A stretch of DNA of 64,000 bases from NCBI GenBank assembly GCA_021413965.1, contig JAIOPI010000031.1, positions 62,001 to 126,000 on the forward strand. The letters run 5' to 3'. Within the stretch, counting starts at the first letter, position 1, and every line of letters starts with the position of its first letter. Made by a program: the position numbers and the translations under genes. Under the pieces are notes generated by a model. The model had not been told where the DNA came from. It saw only the letters and a list, made by a program, of their open reading frames with translations, and did not search any database. The stretch is from Lentisphaerota bacterium. GTDB lineage: Bacteria > Verrucomicrobiota > Kiritimatiellia > UBA8416 > JAIOPI01. Of the stretch, positions 23,960 through 34,119 are shown in pieces.

Positions 23960-24838
23960 ATGGTGGCGATTCGGAACATGAACGACGGCACGCGTGCGGC
24001 GCCGTATCTGAGGACGGACTTCAATCTGGGGGGGCTGACGGATTTGCCGGGGTGGTCGGCGGGGCCGAGGGGTGATGCGCGGGCGGTGCTGTCGGCGATC
24101 AAGGCCGCGGGTTATCGCGGCACGCAGGGCGGGGATCCGGCCCTGTCGCGGGAGCTGGGGCTGGGGTGTACGAGCGGCGGGCGCGTCAACAAGCCGGGCG
24201 AGATTGCGGGGCTGGCGGCGGCCTGGAAGCGGGCGGGGTACGAGGCCGCGACGCTGCACGTGGGATGGGGGCACGAGAGCGATGCCGAGGTCGACCGGCT
24301 GGTGCACGAGATCATCCGCGCGTCGGCGCAGGAGGATTTGCCGCTGTACATCGAGACGCATCGCGCCACCATCACGCAGGACACGTGGCGGACGGTGCGG
24401 CTGGTGGAGCGTATTCCGGAGGTGCGTTTCAACGCCGACTTCTCGCACTGGTACTCCGGGCTGGAGATGCCGTACGGCAACTGGGAGGAGAAGCTGGCCT
24501 TCCTGCAGCCGGTGTTCGAGCGCGTGCGGTTCATGCACGCGCGCTGCGGCAACAGCAGCCACATCCAGGTGGCGCTGGACCATCCCAGCATGGAGAAGGC
24601 GCTGGGGCATTTCCGGGAGATGTGGACGCGCAGCATGGCCGGGTTCATCAAGACGGCGGGCCCGGGGGATTTCCTGAGCTTCAACCCGGAGCTGCTGGCG
24701 CCGGCGATCAACTACGCCCAGACATTCCGCCAGTCCGACGGAACGTATCGGGAGGCCAGCGATCGGTGGCTGGATGCCCTGGCGTTGACGCGGCTGGCGG
24801 AGGCGTGCTTCCAGGAGGGGCAGCGCCGGCAGGCATGA
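23960..24838 (+). CDS. sugar-phosphate isomerase/epimerase-like TIM-barrel protein
   Basis: 292 residues from MVAIRNMNDG. Xylose-isomerase-like barrel: AIKAAGYRGTQGGD, ATLHVGWGHES, LPLYIETHRATITQD (metal Glu), VRFNADFSHWYSG (metal Asp and nearby His), RFMHARCGNSSH (His). These are the usual divalent-metal positions. Start uncertain: 23912 is upstream in frame and 23978 is downstream; 23960 has a G-rich Shine-Dalgarno. Common in sugar-catabolic clusters with Gfo/Idh dehydrogenases, as here. Substrate unknown. Confidence 0.85.
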   Translation: MVAIRNMNDGTRAAPYLRTDFNLGGLTDLPGWSAGPRGDARAVLSAIKAAGYRGTQGGDPALSRELGLGCTSGGRVNKPGEIAGLAAAWKRAGYEAATLHVGWGHESDAEVDRLVHEIIRASAQEDLPLYIETHRATITQDTWRTVRLVERIPEVRFNADFSHWYSGLEMPYGNWEEKLAFLQPVFERVRFMHARCGNSSHIQVALDHPSMEKALGHFREMWTRSMAGFIKTAGPGDFLSFNPELLAPAINYAQTFRQSDGTYREASDRWLDALALTRLAEACFQEGQRRQA

Positions 24839-25050
24839 CGCGGGGTTGCGGCGCAGGGAGATGGCGGGCAGGCGCGACACGCTGCCGGTGCGATGTGACG
24901 TCGCGCGCGCCGCCCGCCCGAGGCGTGGCGGGAATTGCGGACCCGCGGGGCTGAGTAAGGGCCAGTTACGGGAGGGTGTTAACGGCGGAGACCGCCGCCT
25001 CCAAGCTCTGGAGCCGGCCGTCCCGGGGACGACCACGCAGGAGATACAGC

Positions 25051-25331
25051 ATGCCGACGAGACTGGAGAGCAACCGGGAGCATCTTCGCAACCTGTACCG
25101 GCGCGGCCCCTTTCGGGGGCATGCGTTCGTGGCGACCGCCGACGATCCGCCGCGATGGCACGGGCTGACGGACCGGTGCATTGCCTGGGAGGGATCGAGG
25201 AGGGGACGCTGACGGCTTTGATCACACAGGCGCCACCGGGGACGCGTTTTGTCGCACACGTCGGCGATGGCACCCGCGACGGGGCGAAGGCGGTGCTGGA
25301 ACGCCTGCGGGCGTTGCCACCGCGGGTGTAG
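25051..25331 (+). pseudogene. probable remnant of a URO-D-like gene
   Basis: The ATG at 25051 has a good AGGAGA site and opens MPTRLESNREHLRNLYRRGPF, like the N-terminus of URO-D-family proteins, but stops after 53 codons. A shifted frame over the last ~120 bases reads HCLGGIEEGTLTALITQAPP and ends AKAVLERLRALPPRV, like a URO-D C-terminus. The whole stretch is only ~280 bases against ~1,100 for an intact gene, so internal deletion plus frameshift is the simplest reading. The alternative is a short orphan gene. Confidence 0.35.
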
Positions 25332-25356
25332 GGGCGTTTGCCGGCCAGGCCAGGCG

Positions 25357-26046
25357 TCAGGCGGTCAGGGTGGGGCGTTGGGCGAGTCGGCGGCGCAGTT
25401 CCATGAAGAGGAGTTCGGCCGTGGTGTGGGTGGCGACGAAGGCATTGAGGAAGGCGTCGCGCTTGCTGATGAGGCGCAGGCGCTTGGTCTGGCAGCGGGT
25501 GGTGTGCAGGATTTCGTCCTGCATGGTGCGGATGATTGACTCAATCTCCGGCATGTTGCCGAGCGCATCCACGTAAATGTTGCGGTAGAGCGCGGCGGCA
25601 ATCGTGGGGGGCGGCATGAGCGGATCGACCCCGACGAAATAGCGTCCGTATTTCCGGCCGACCTCGCAGTAGTGGGTCAGCGCCAGGATCGACACGTACT
25701 TCAGCGCTTCCTGCATGGTGGTTTCGATCACGTGGAGATAATCGCTTTCCTCTCCCCGGAAGACCGCCACGACGGCGTCATAGGACATGTAGCGGTCGAT
25801 TTCGTCCATGAACGGCAGGGCGGTCATGATGGAGTGGCAGATTTCGGCGGTATCGCGCTGGGGGCAGATGTCGCAGGCCTGGTAGTCGGCGGCGGCCTTG
25901 ACGTTGGCGGGGATGCGGGAGGGATCGTCGAGCATGGCGCGCGCATGGGATTCGATTCGGGCGCGTGTGAGGTCCAAGCGGTGTCCGTCGGGCCATACGA
26001 GAAAGAGTCCGGGTTCCGAGAACAGCGCCGTATCGATCATGGGCAT
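25357..26046 (-). CDS. uncharacterised cysteine-containing protein
   Basis: 229 residues from MPMIDTALFSEPG (a second ATG two codons later is as good; no clear ribosome site). Notable motif ACDICPQRDTAEICHS (three Cys and a His, residues ~57-72), which could bind a metal or cluster, followed by PFMDEIDRYMSYDAVVAVFRG and largely helical sequence with HTTRCQTKRLRLISKRDAF. No membrane segment or known catalytic motif. Stands alone between the URO-D remnant and the ceramidase-like gene. Function unknown. Confidence 0.75.
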   Translation of the reverse strand: MPMIDTALFSEPGLFLVWPDGHRLDLTRARIESHARAMLDDPSRIPANVKAAADYQACDICPQRDTAEICHSIMTALPFMDEIDRYMSYDAVVAVFRGEESDYLHVIETTMQEALKYVSILALTHYCEVGRKYGRYFVGVDPLMPPPTIAAALYRNIYVDALGNMPEIESIIRTMQDEILHTTRCQTKRLRLISKRDAFLNAFVATHTTAELLFMELRRRLAQRPTLTA

Positions 26047-26201
26047 GGGGAATACTAGTCGGGCGGCGGCCAAAGGTCCATTTTTTCCCGAGCGACTGGG
26101 CGTGCTGCCGGCAACGTGTTCATGGACGGCGCGGCGCGGGCTGGGTAGATTGACGGGAGACAGGGTGGGCGCGGCGTGCGACGTTGATCAGGAGGCTCGT
26201 G

Positions 26202-27668
26202 ATGACGGCAAGCGATGGACTGCAGATTGGGTGGGCGTCCCGGGACATTACGCCGGATCAACCGGTCAGTCTGGCGGGGCAATTCCACGTGCGCCTTTCG
26301 CAGGGCGTCCGGGATCCGATCACGGTGACGGCCTTGTGCCTGGCGAGCGGGGCGGATGTTTGCATCTGGGTCTCGTGCGACCTGGTGGGGGTCACGGTGG
26401 CGTTGCTGGCGGAGTGCCGCGAATGCCTGCGGCAGCGGCTGCCGCAGTTTCCGGTGGAGAAGCTGGTGATGAACGTGACGCACACCCACACGGCGCCGGA
26501 TGCCAAGGGCGGGTGGTATCCACCGCTGCCGGAGGGCGTCATGCAGCCTGCGGCGTATGCGTCGTTCGTCGCCGGGCGGGTGGCGGAGGCGGCGGCGGAG
26601 AGTTGGGGGACGCGCCAGCCCGGATCGGTGAGCTGGGGGTTCGGCTACGCCGTGGTGGGGCACAACCGCCGCGCGGTCTATTTCGACGACTTGTCGCAGC
26701 GGGCCGACTTCGAGCGCCTGGTGGGGACGAAGACGGAGAAGCACGCGCGCATGTACGGCAACGTCAACGATTGCGCGTTCAGCGGGCTGGAGGGTGGCGC
26801 GGAGCACGCCGTCAACCTGCTGTTCACGTTTGACGCGGCAAGCCGGCTCACGGGGGCGGTCTACAATCTGCCGTGTCCGTCGCAGGAAACCGAACAGCTG
26901 ACGGTGATTTCCGCCGATTTTTGGCATGAGGTGCGGGTGGAATTGCGCCGCCGCCATGGCGAGCATCTGTTCCTGTTGCCGCAGTGTGCGCCGGCGGGGG
27001 ATCTTTCGCCGCACGTCATGGTCAATCAGAAGGCCGAGCGGCGGATGCTGGAGCTTCGAAAACGCACGACGCGGCAGGAGATTGCCGCGCGGCTGGCGGC
27101 GGCATTTGACGATGTGTACGCGGCGGCGGGCGGCGACCGGCACGCGGCGCCGGTCTTCAAGCACGAGGTCCGGGAGATATCGCTGCCGCGCCGCCGGATA
27201 ACGGACGAGGAGTACCGGGCGGCGGAGGAGGGCGTGCGCGAACTGGAGGCGCTGCGGGCCAGGCAAGCGGCGGCCACGGTGCCACCGGGCTACTGGGAGC
27301 AGCCGGACGTGTGCTTTTCCCGCGGCTATCGCTGCCGTCGGATTGTCGAACGCCATGCCGAGCAGCAGGCGCAGCCGGAGCTGCCGATGGAGATGCACGT
27401 TATGCGCGTGGGTGACGTGGTGTTCGCCACGAACGCCTTCGAGCTGTTCATGGACTACGGGCATCGCATTGTCGCGCGCAGTCCGGCGGTGCAGACGTTC
27501 CTGGTGCAACTGGCGGCAGGCGGGCGCGCGTCGTACCTGCCGACGGCGCGGGCCGAGGCCGGCGAGAGCTACAGCGCCTGCCTGTACTGCAATGAGGTGG
27601 GCTCCGCGGGCGGGCAGAAGCTCGTCGAAGAAACGGTGCATGCCATCCAGGCGCTGTGGCCGTCGTGA
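26202..27668 (+). CDS. neutral/alkaline ceramidase-like hydrolase, cytoplasmic
   Basis: 488 residues; ATG after AGGAGG. Neutral-ceramidase-like N-terminal domain: QIGWASRDITPDQPVSLAGQF at the start, CIWVSCDLVG, and the zinc-site MNVTHTHTAPDAKGG around residue 95. Later VFATNAFELFMDYGHRI matches the family's end region. No signal peptide, unlike secreted ceramidases, so an intracellular amide or ester hydrolase is more likely. Next on the same strand is a nitrilase-family gene 31 bases away; both chemistries hydrolyse C-N bonds. Confidence 0.85.
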   Translation: MTASDGLQIGWASRDITPDQPVSLAGQFHVRLSQGVRDPITVTALCLASGADVCIWVSCDLVGVTVALLAECRECLRQRLPQFPVEKLVMNVTHTHTAPDAKGGWYPPLPEGVMQPAAYASFVAGRVAEAAAESWGTRQPGSVSWGFGYAVVGHNRRAVYFDDLSQRADFERLVGTKTEKHARMYGNVNDCAFSGLEGGAEHAVNLLFTFDAASRLTGAVYNLPCPSQETEQLTVISADFWHEVRVELRRRHGEHLFLLPQCAPAGDLSPHVMVNQKAERRMLELRKRTTRQEIAARLAAAFDDVYAAAGGDRHAAPVFKHEVREISLPRRRITDEEYRAAEEGVRELEALRARQAAATVPPGYWEQPDVCFSRGYRCRRIVERHAEQQAQPELPMEMHVMRVGDVVFATNAFELFMDYGHRIVARSPAVQTFLVQLAAGGRASYLPTARAEAGESYSACLYCNEVGSAGGQKLVEETVHAIQALWPS

Positions 27669-27699
27669 GGCGGCAGGGCCGGGGAGTTGAGGATTGGCG

Positions 27700-28521
27700 A
27701 TGACGTCGACCATTCGCGTGGCGCAGCTCAAAGTGCTGGCGGGAAAGGGGGCGCTGGAGGCCAATGCGGCGACGCTCAAGTCGTGTCTGCAGGCGCTTGC
27801 CGGTGAGCGGGTCGACGTGGTGGTGACGCCGGAATGCTTTCTGGACGGGTACGTGGCCACGGACGCCCGCGTGAGCGCGGCTGATCTGCGCGCCTACGCC
27901 ATAGATCCGGCGCGGTCGCCGCTGGTCCGCGACGTGTCGGCGTGGGCGAGGGCGCAGGCATGCTGGGTCATCCTTGGCTGTTCGCGCCTGGGGGAGGCCG
28001 GCGTTTACAACTCGGCGCTGGTGGTGGATCGGGCGGGTAGGCTGCGGGGCGTCCATGACAAGATTCACTGCCAGGCGCACGATCAGAAATATCAGCCGGG
28101 CGATCACCTGCGCACGTTTGACTCGGATTTCGGGCCCTTCGGCGTGGTCATTTGTGCGGATCGACGCTGGCCGGAAACGATACGGTCGCTGGCCTTGCAG
28201 GGCGCGCGGATCGTCTTCAACCCGACGCACGGCATGCATGGGGACTTGAATCGCTGCATGATGCGGACGCGGTCCTACGAGAGTGAAGTGTATGTGGCGT
28301 TCACGCACCCGGAACAGGCGTTGTTGACCGGCCCGGGGGGTGAGATCGTGGTGGATGAGGAGCGGCCGGAGATCCGCCATGTCGTGTCGACGGTGGACCT
28401 CACGCTGGTGGATGGCGTGCGGGCGGGGGACACGGCGCATCTGCGGGACCGGCGGACGGACCTGTATGGTGAGCCGGGGCAAGCCCGCCTGTCCAGTTTC
28501 GCGAGCGGGACCGGCGCGTGA
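27700..28521 (+). CDS. carbon-nitrogen (nitrilase-family) hydrolase
   Basis: 273 residues. Nitrilase-superfamily triad visible: Glu in VVTPECFLDGY (~residue 45), Lys in HDKIHCQAHDQKYQPG (~residue 118), Cys in VVICADRRWPET (~residue 152). The ATG at 27700 was chosen over a TTG two codons upstream. Hydrolyses an amide or nitrile in the cytoplasm; substrate unknown. Likely co-transcribed with the ceramidase-like gene. Confidence 0.9.
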   Translation: MTSTIRVAQLKVLAGKGALEANAATLKSCLQALAGERVDVVVTPECFLDGYVATDARVSAADLRAYAIDPARSPLVRDVSAWARAQACWVILGCSRLGEAGVYNSALVVDRAGRLRGVHDKIHCQAHDQKYQPGDHLRTFDSDFGPFGVVICADRRWPETIRSLALQGARIVFNPTHGMHGDLNRCMMRTRSYESEVYVAFTHPEQALLTGPGGEIVVDEERPEIRHVVSTVDLTLVDGVRAGDTAHLRDRRTDLYGEPGQARLSSFASGTGA

Positions 28522-28640
28522 TCCGAATCCGCGTGGAATCCGCCGCGCGGGTTTTTCAGCATGCTCGTGCGGGATGCGGAGCCTGGCGGCACCTGGGGGA
28601 CGGCGCGCCACCGGAAGGCATTCGGCGCGGTGATGTAGCG

Positions 28641-31040
28641 TCAGCCATCCAGGATGTCGCGCACTTTGCGGATCAGCTCGCCGAAGGTGAAGGGCTTCTG
28701 GAGGAAGGCGGTGGCCGGCCAGCTCAGCCGGGGCGGTGCGATCGTGGCATCCATGTAGCCTGAACAGTAGAGCACGCGGGTGGCGGGGCTGAAGGCGAGG
28801 ATTTGATCGCTCATGGCCTTGCCGCCCAGATGTGGCATGACCAGGTCTGTCACCAGCAGATGAAGGTGCTCACCAAGTTCCCGTGCGGTCCGTAGACCGT
28901 CGGCGCCATCGGCGGCTTCCAGCACCTTGTAGCCCTGTTGGCGCAGCGCACGGGCCGCGAGCTTTCGAACGGCGGCCTCGTCCTCCACCAGCAGCACGGT
29001 TTCGCTGCCCCTTGGCCGGGCATCGGGGGACGGCGCATGCAGGGGGGGGGCCAGGTGGGCCTGGTCCCGGGGCAGGTAGATCATGAAGGCGCTCCCCTTG
29101 CCCGGCGCGGACTCGACGGCAATGAGTCCGCCGCTCTGGCGGATGATGCCGAAGCAGGTGGCCAAGCCCAGCCCGGTGCCCTTGCCGGCGGGTTTGGTGG
29201 TGAAGAAGGGCTCGAAGAGGCGGGCCATGACCTCTGGCGACATGCCGGTGCCGGTATCACGGATGGTCAGCCTGACATACTCGCCTGGCGGGGGCGCATC
29301 GCCATGGCGTGCCGGGCATTCGGGCAGATTCACATTATCGGTCTCGATGGTGAGCGTGCCGCCATTGGGCATGGCATCGCGGGCATTGACGACAATGTTG
29401 ATGATGACCTGCTCGATCTGGCCGGCATCCGCGCGCACGCGTCCGAGTGCCGGCGCGTAGTGGCTGGACAGTTCGATGTTGGCGCCGATCAGGCGCCTCA
29501 GCATTTTCTCGGTGGTGGCGACCACGTCATTCAGGTCGATAACGCGCAGTTCCATGACCTGCTTGCGGCTGAAGGCCAGCAGTTGGCGGGTGAGTTGGGA
29601 GGCGCGATTGCAGGCCCTGAGGATTTCATCGACATAGCCGTTGTCCGGGTTGTCCGGCGCGCGCGAAGACAGCAGCAGGTCGCCGGCGAGGGTGATGACG
29701 AGCAGCAGGTTGTTGAAGTCGTGCGCGACGCCTCCGGCGAGCTGCCCCATGGCTTCCATCTTCTGGGCCTGGATCAGCTGGCGTTCGAGCTCCTTGCGTT
29801 CGGTAATATCCTGGGCGATGCCGGCGATGCGGTAGATGCGCCCCTGGTCGTCCACGATGGGGAAGGCGCGGTCGCGGATCCAGCGCTCCGACCCGTCGGG
29901 GCGCAGGATGCGGTATTCACTCTCGAAGTGGCCGTCCGTGTGTTTCTGGCGAATGGCGGTTTCGAGGTGGTGGCGATCGGCGGGATGCACGGCTTCGGTA
30001 AACGCGCGGGCGTTTTCGTAGACGCTTTCCCGGGAGCGCCCCCACACGGATTCGTAGGCGGGGCTCACGTAGAGCATGTCCGTGGTCTCGGGATTCGAGA
30101 GCCAGAAGACTTCGTCGATGTTCTCGGCGATCTGGCGGAAGCGCTCTTCGCTGTCGGCCAGGGCTTCGAGGGCGCGGCGGTGCTGGATGGCGAGTGCCAG
30201 CTGGTTGGCCACGGCCCGGGCGGTGACAAAGACCAGATCGGACAACGGCTGGCGCGCCAGCAGCGCGAGGACTCCGATGAGTTTGTTCTCGATGACGAGG
30301 GGAAAGACGGCGGCGGCATTGATGAGGGGGTCGCGCGGCCAGTCGACATCGGCCAGGGCGTCCGGGGGATCCGCGGTTTGCAGGAGTCGGGGTTGCCGCT
30401 GGGCGGCGATGCGGCCGAGCGTGTCGATGCCGACGGCGACCTGATCGGGGAACCCGGTGATGGGGCCATCGAGGGTGCCGGCGCGGGCGGCGAGGGTCAA
30501 CGGCTGATCGGGGGCGGTGATCGTCCAGATGCGGGCGCAGGCAATATCCAAGTGTTTGACGAGGGCTTCGCAGCAGTTCCGCAACGTATCGGCCAGGCGA
30601 CCGTAGCTGATGAGGGCCTGGCTGATTTCCGTATCCAGGTGGGTCAGTCGGCGCTGAATGTGTCTCTGGCGGCGCTGGGCGATGGCCTGCTGGACGGCGG
30701 AGCCGATCCGGCGCAGGCGATCTTTGAGCAGGTAGTCGGTGGCGCCTTGCTTGATGGCGGCGACGGCGGCGTCCTCGCCCACCGTTCCGGACACGATGAT
30801 AAAGGGAATGTCGAGGCCCTGTGCCTGCAGGAGTTCGAGCGCGCGAGGGGCGTTGAAATGCGGCATGGAGTAGTCGGCCAGGATGACGTCCAAGGCGGGA
30901 TCGAGGCGGCTGATGAAGTCGGGCTCGGTGTCGATGCGTTCCCAGTTTGGGGCATAGCCGGCGAGGCGGAGTTCGCGCAGAATGAGTTCCGCGTCGGACG
31001 GGCGATCCTCCAGGATCAGCAGGCGGAGTGGAATGGCCAT
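28641..31040 (-). CDS. hybrid sensor histidine kinase (REC-GAF-PAS-HisKA-HATPase-REC)
   Basis: 799 residues, cytoplasmic. Order: receiver 1 (~6-125, [12 protein letters not shown], phosphoacceptor Asp in LADYS), GAF (~150-300), PAS (~310-425, [27 protein letters not shown]), dimerisation box [18 protein letters not shown] (~450), ATPase ([37 protein letters not shown]; ~550-665), receiver 2 (~690-795, [17 protein letters not shown]). Starts four bases after the stop of the single receiver at 31045. Last gene of a four-gene signalling operon; both receivers keep Asp and Lys. Signal unknown. Confidence 0.93.
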   Translation of the reverse strand: MAIPLRLLILEDRPSDAELILRELRLAGYAPNWERIDTEPDFISRLDPALDVILADYSMPHFNAPRALELLQAQGLDIPFIIVSGTVGEDAAVAAIKQGATDYLLKDRLRRIGSAVQQAIAQRRQRHIQRRLTHLDTEISQALISYGRLADTLRNCCEALVKHLDIACARIWTITAPDQPLTLAARAGTLDGPITGFPDQVAVGIDTLGRIAAQRQPRLLQTADPPDALADVDWPRDPLINAAAVFPLVIENKLIGVLALLARQPLSDLVFVTARAVANQLALAIQHRRALEALADSEERFRQIAENIDEVFWLSNPETTDMLYVSPAYESVWGRSRESVYENARAFTEAVHPADRHHLETAIRQKHTDGHFESEYRILRPDGSERWIRDRAFPIVDDQGRIYRIAGIAQDITERKELERQLIQAQKMEAMGQLAGGVAHDFNNLLLVITLAGDLLLSSRAPDNPDNGYVDEILRACNRASQLTRQLLAFSRKQVMELRVIDLNDVVATTEKMLRRLIGANIELSSHYAPALGRVRADAGQIEQVIINIVVNARDAMPNGGTLTIETDNVNLPECPARHGDAPPPGEYVRLTIRDTGTGMSPEVMARLFEPFFTTKPAGKGTGLGLATCFGIIRQSGGLIAVESAPGKGSAFMIYLPRDQAHLAPPLHAPSPDARPRGSETVLLVEDEAAVRKLAARALRQQGYKVLEAADGADGLRTARELGEHLHLLVTDLVMPHLGGKAMSDQILAFSPATRVLYCSGYMDATIAPPRLSWPATAFLQKPFTFGELIRKVRDILDG

Positions 31041-31044
31041 GGCT

Positions 31045-31497
31045 TCAGCCCTCCGGGCGCGATGATTCATTCAACTGTAGCCAGTACTGGGCCGCCAGCA
31101 TCAGGGTGGCTGCAAATTGCTCGTAGTTGACGGGTTTGACGATATAGCTGTTGGCGCCCGCCTGGTAGCTGCTGGCAATGTCGCGCGGTTCGCGCGAGGA
31201 CGTCAGGATGACAACCGGGATGGAGCGGGTGCGTGCATCGCCCTTGATTTTGGCCAGGACCTCGTGTCCGTCAGCCTTGGGAAGCTTGAGATCGAGGAGG
31301 ATCAACCGCGGGATGGGGCGTCCGGGAAGGGCTGCGGGGGAATCCGCGTCGGCGAGATAAGCGAGCGCCTCGGCGCCGTCGCGTGCGACCCGGGTGGCGG
31401 CCGCCAGGCCGGCCTTGCGCAGCACGCGCAGGGTCAGTTCGAGGTCCTTGGGGTTGTCCTCGACGAGCAGAATCCCCGTGACGGGTGACTCGTTCAT
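31045..31497 (-). CDS. single-domain response regulator (Rcp1-like)
   Basis: 150 residues. Receiver only: [13 protein letters not shown], phosphoacceptor in [27 protein letters not shown], and Lys in [12 protein letters not shown]. Long beta3-alpha3 loop as in phytochrome-associated Rcp1 receivers. Overlaps the upstream PAS kinase stop by the ATGA pattern, so that kinase is its probable partner, and passes phosphate on within the operon. No output domain. Confidence 0.94.
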   Translation of the reverse strand: MNESPVTGILLVEDNPKDLELTLRVLRKAGLAAATRVARDGAEALAYLADADSPAALPGRPIPRLILLDLKLPKADGHEVLAKIKGDARTRSIPVVILTSSREPRDIASSYQAGANSYIVKPVNYEQFAATLMLAAQYWLQLNESSRPEG

Positions 31498-33020
31498 GAC
31501 GGCGCTCCGGGGGCGAGGCTGAAGCCGAAGAGGGCATACTGGTTCAGTTCGGCCCAGGCCCAGACGGTGCCACCATGGCGGTGGATGATGCGTTGCACAA
31601 TGGCGAGGCCGACGCCGGTGCCTTCGTAGTCTTCGGCGCGATGGAGGCGTTGGAAGACGCCGAAGAGCTTGTGGGCGTACTGCATATCGAAGCCCACGCC
31701 GTTGTCCCGCACGACGTAGCCGATCTGGCCGGGCGGCATCACGGCGGTCGGGGGCTGGTTCGCCGCCTGGTGCGCGGCGTGGGCCGTGGCGGCGGCAAGG
31801 TCCTGACTGGTCATGGCCATGACCTCGATGATCGCCTCGTCGCGCGCACGGCTGTACTTCAGGGCGTTGGACAGGAGATTCATCCAGACATGCTTGAGCA
31901 GGGCCGGGTCCGCCAGGCAGGGGGGGAGATCGCCCACGCGCAACGTGACACAGCGGTTGCCCCGCTCGCGGGCGAGATCATCCCAGGCGGCATCCAGCAG
32001 GGGGCGGGGGAGGACCACCTGTTTGCGCAGCGGCTGCCGGCTCAGGCGGGAGAAGGTCAGCAAATCGTCGATCAGGCGCGCCATCTGCTGGGCGCCTTCG
32101 CAGACGTTGCGCAAGTCATGCTGGGCTTCGGGTGGCAGTTGCGGGCCGTAGTCTTCCAGCACGGCGCGGGAGAAGCCATCGATGGCGCGCAGGGGGGCGC
32201 GCAGGTCGTGCGAGACGGAGTAGGCGAAGGATTCCAGTTCGGCATTGGCATCCTGCAGGGCCTTTTCGGACTTCTTGCGCTCGGTCACGTCGCGAATGGC
32301 GCTCATGACGAGGGTGCCATGCTCGAATTCGAGCGGGCTCAAGCTGACTTCCACGGGGAACTCGGTTCCGTCCCGGCGGAGGCCGTAGAGTTCCAATCCG
32401 GCGCCCATGGAGCGGGTGCGCGGCTGGGTGACGAAATGCGCGCGGTGGCCGGCGTGCATGTCGCGAAAGCGTGGCGGGAGGAGAAACTCGACGACGTTTC
32501 CGACGAGTTCCTGGCGCGTGTAGCCGAACAGGCGCTCGGCGTGGCTGTTGACCAGCACCATGCGCCCGGTGCGATTCACCATGATGATGGCATCCGGTGT
32601 GGAGTCAAGGAGGTCGCGGTACTTGGCTTCGAGCAGCTGCGCATCATGGAGCACCTTCAGGTGCGTGACGTCCCGCGTCGACGTGAGGAAGTGGAGGAGG
32701 CGGCCCTGTGGGTCGCGTACGGCCGTGCTGGAGACATTCACGAAGATGAGCGTGCCGTCCTTGCGCCGTCGTTCGGATTCGTAGGTCAGGAAACCGTCGA
32801 CGGGATGGGATTCGAGGTGGCGGCGCTCTTCGTCCAGGCGCGGGGCCGGAATGATCAGTTCCTCGATCGTGTGGTTGAGCGCTTCGGAGCTGCTGTAGCC
32901 GAACATGCGTTCGGCGCCGGGGCTCCAATGCCGCACGCAGCCGTCCGACGCGATGGCGACGAGTGCATCGGTCGTGGCGCTGAGAAAACCGTCCAGAACA
33001 GCGGCATCGGGCTTGCTCAT
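31494..33020 (-). CDS. PAS-PAS sensor histidine kinase, phytochrome-type HisKA
   Basis: 508 residues, no membrane segment. Two PAS domains (~5-125 and ~130-255: [33 protein letters not shown]), dimerisation box [24 protein letters not shown] (~275), ATPase with [20 protein letters not shown] and GTGVGLAIV. The HDLRAPLR box is typical of bacteriophytochrome-related kinases that pair with Rcp1-like receivers, matching its translational coupling to 31045-31497. Confidence 0.94.
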   Translation of the reverse strand: MSKPDAAVLDGFLSATTDALVAIASDGCVRHWSPGAERMFGYSSSEALNHTIEELIIPAPRLDEERRHLESHPVDGFLTYESERRRKDGTLIFVNVSSTAVRDPQGRLLHFLTSTRDVTHLKVLHDAQLLEAKYRDLLDSTPDAIIMVNRTGRMVLVNSHAERLFGYTRQELVGNVVEFLLPPRFRDMHAGHRAHFVTQPRTRSMGAGLELYGLRRDGTEFPVEVSLSPLEFEHGTLVMSAIRDVTERKKSEKALQDANAELESFAYSVSHDLRAPLRAIDGFSRAVLEDYGPQLPPEAQHDLRNVCEGAQQMARLIDDLLTFSRLSRQPLRKQVVLPRPLLDAAWDDLARERGNRCVTLRVGDLPPCLADPALLKHVWMNLLSNALKYSRARDEAIIEVMAMTSQDLAAATAHAAHQAANQPPTAVMPPGQIGYVVRDNGVGFDMQYAHKLFGVFQRLHRAEDYEGTGVGLAIVQRIIHRHGGTVWAWAELNQYALFGFSLAPGAPS

Positions 33021-33118
33021 ATGTACCGATCCTCGCGCATTTCGGCGCCGGTGCCGAACATCCTGGATGTCCGTCCTGGGTCTGTGCAGGCGCGCTTCGC
33101 CCTGCTCGCTGAAGCCGG

Positions 33119-33802
33119 TCAAGCGCCCTGGACGGCATGACCGCACAGCGCCCACGAGACGTTCAGCTGCGGGGTTACTTCGCAGAGTCGTATAAAATCG
33201 AGGGGCTTGACGAGAAAGGCCTCGGCGCCCATTTCGAGGCACGAGAGCGCGTCACGGCAGGCCTGGGTTGCCGTGAGCACGACGACCGGAATATCGCGGG
33301 TGCGCGCGTCGCTCTTCAGTCGCTTCAAGACCTCCTGGCCGCTCATGCCGGGCAGATTCAGATCGAGGAGAATCAGCATGGTTCGTGCGGCAGGCGGGTG
33401 AGCCGGCTCCAGTCTGCCGAACACGTGGATCAGCGCGGCCTCGCCGGAGGCGATGACGTATACCCGGTTGGCCAGCCTGGCCTTCTGGAAGGCGCGCTGG
33501 GCGAGTGAAGCGTCGTGCGCATTATCTTCCACGAGGACGATGTCCATGACCGGCTCGGGTGGCGCGGCAACCGGCAGGAGGGGGGCGCCGGCTTCGGCTG
33601 ACAGGGAGGCGAAGAGCGAGGCGATGGAGACGTTGAAGGCGGTGGCCAGTTTCTCGATGCTGATGAGCGTCGGATTGCGGGCGCCGCGCTCGATATCGGC
33701 CACATAGGTGCGATGCAGCCCGGCCCGCCCGGCCAGTTCCTCCTGGGAAATCCCAAGCTGGTGCCGCCGGAGTCGAATCAGGCTCCCGAATTGTGCGCGC
33801 AT
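33119..33802 (-). CDS. XRE-type HTH fused to a receiver domain
   Basis: 227 residues. Cro/C1-type helix-turn-helix first (~5-65: [38 protein letters not shown]), then a receiver (~86-215: [14 protein letters not shown], phosphoacceptor in [27 protein letters not shown], Lys in AFLVKPLDF). Usual response regulators have the receiver first and a different DNA-binding fold, so this is an inverted, atypical regulator. Heads the signalling operon and is divergent from lysS; it may control its own operon. GGAGG lies rather far upstream of the ATG. Confidence 0.92.
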   Translation of the reverse strand: MRAQFGSLIRLRRHQLGISQEELAGRAGLHRTYVADIERGARNPTLISIEKLATAFNVSIASLFASLSAEAGAPLLPVAAPPEPVMDIVLVEDNAHDASLAQRAFQKARLANRVYVIASGEAALIHVFGRLEPAHPPAARTMLILLDLNLPGMSGQEVLKRLKSDARTRDIPVVVLTATQACRDALSCLEMGAEAFLVKPLDFIRLCEVTPQLNVSWALCGHAVQGA

Positions 33803-34119
33803 TTTCGTGACCGGTCCTCCTCAAATCCATCCGCAAGAGCACTGTAGGCAGGTGAGGGAACGGCTAACAACAGACTATGAGTGACAACCTTTGCGCCCGT
33901 TGGCGGCCGGCGGTTCTCCGTCTCCTTTCTGTCGGCCACAGTATACAAGCCGTCGTCGATCCTGGGAAGCCTATTCAACAAAGCTTAACGTATAGGGCCG
34001 GGGCCGTGCCGGTGTCCGGCGGCCTCCGGCGTGCAGCCGGGCGGGCGAATGGGGCTGGCAATTCACCGGGAATTCGTGCATGTTCACGCGCTTGCCATGT
34101 TGGCATCCGGAGGGGAGCG
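33803..34119. promoter_or_regulatory. divergent intergenic region, signalling operon / lysS
   Basis: 317 bases between divergent starts. Centre (33940-34000) is AT-richer. On the minus strand TATACT at 33945-33940 is a reasonable -10 for the signalling operon, without a clear -35. GGAGGGGAG precedes the lysS ATG. No repeat, RNA gene or T-box-like structure recognised. Confidence 0.3.

Noticed and set aside
24839..25050. Coding potential between the TIM-barrel gene and the URO-D remnant
   Set aside because: Only short low-complexity frames without ribosome sites; treated as non-coding.
28938..31130. Long + strand open frame (730 codons) opposite the hybrid kinase gene
   Set aside because: Mirror frame of a high-GC gene: composition is Gly/Ala/Asp-rich with no domain, while the minus strand reads a full kinase with all motifs.
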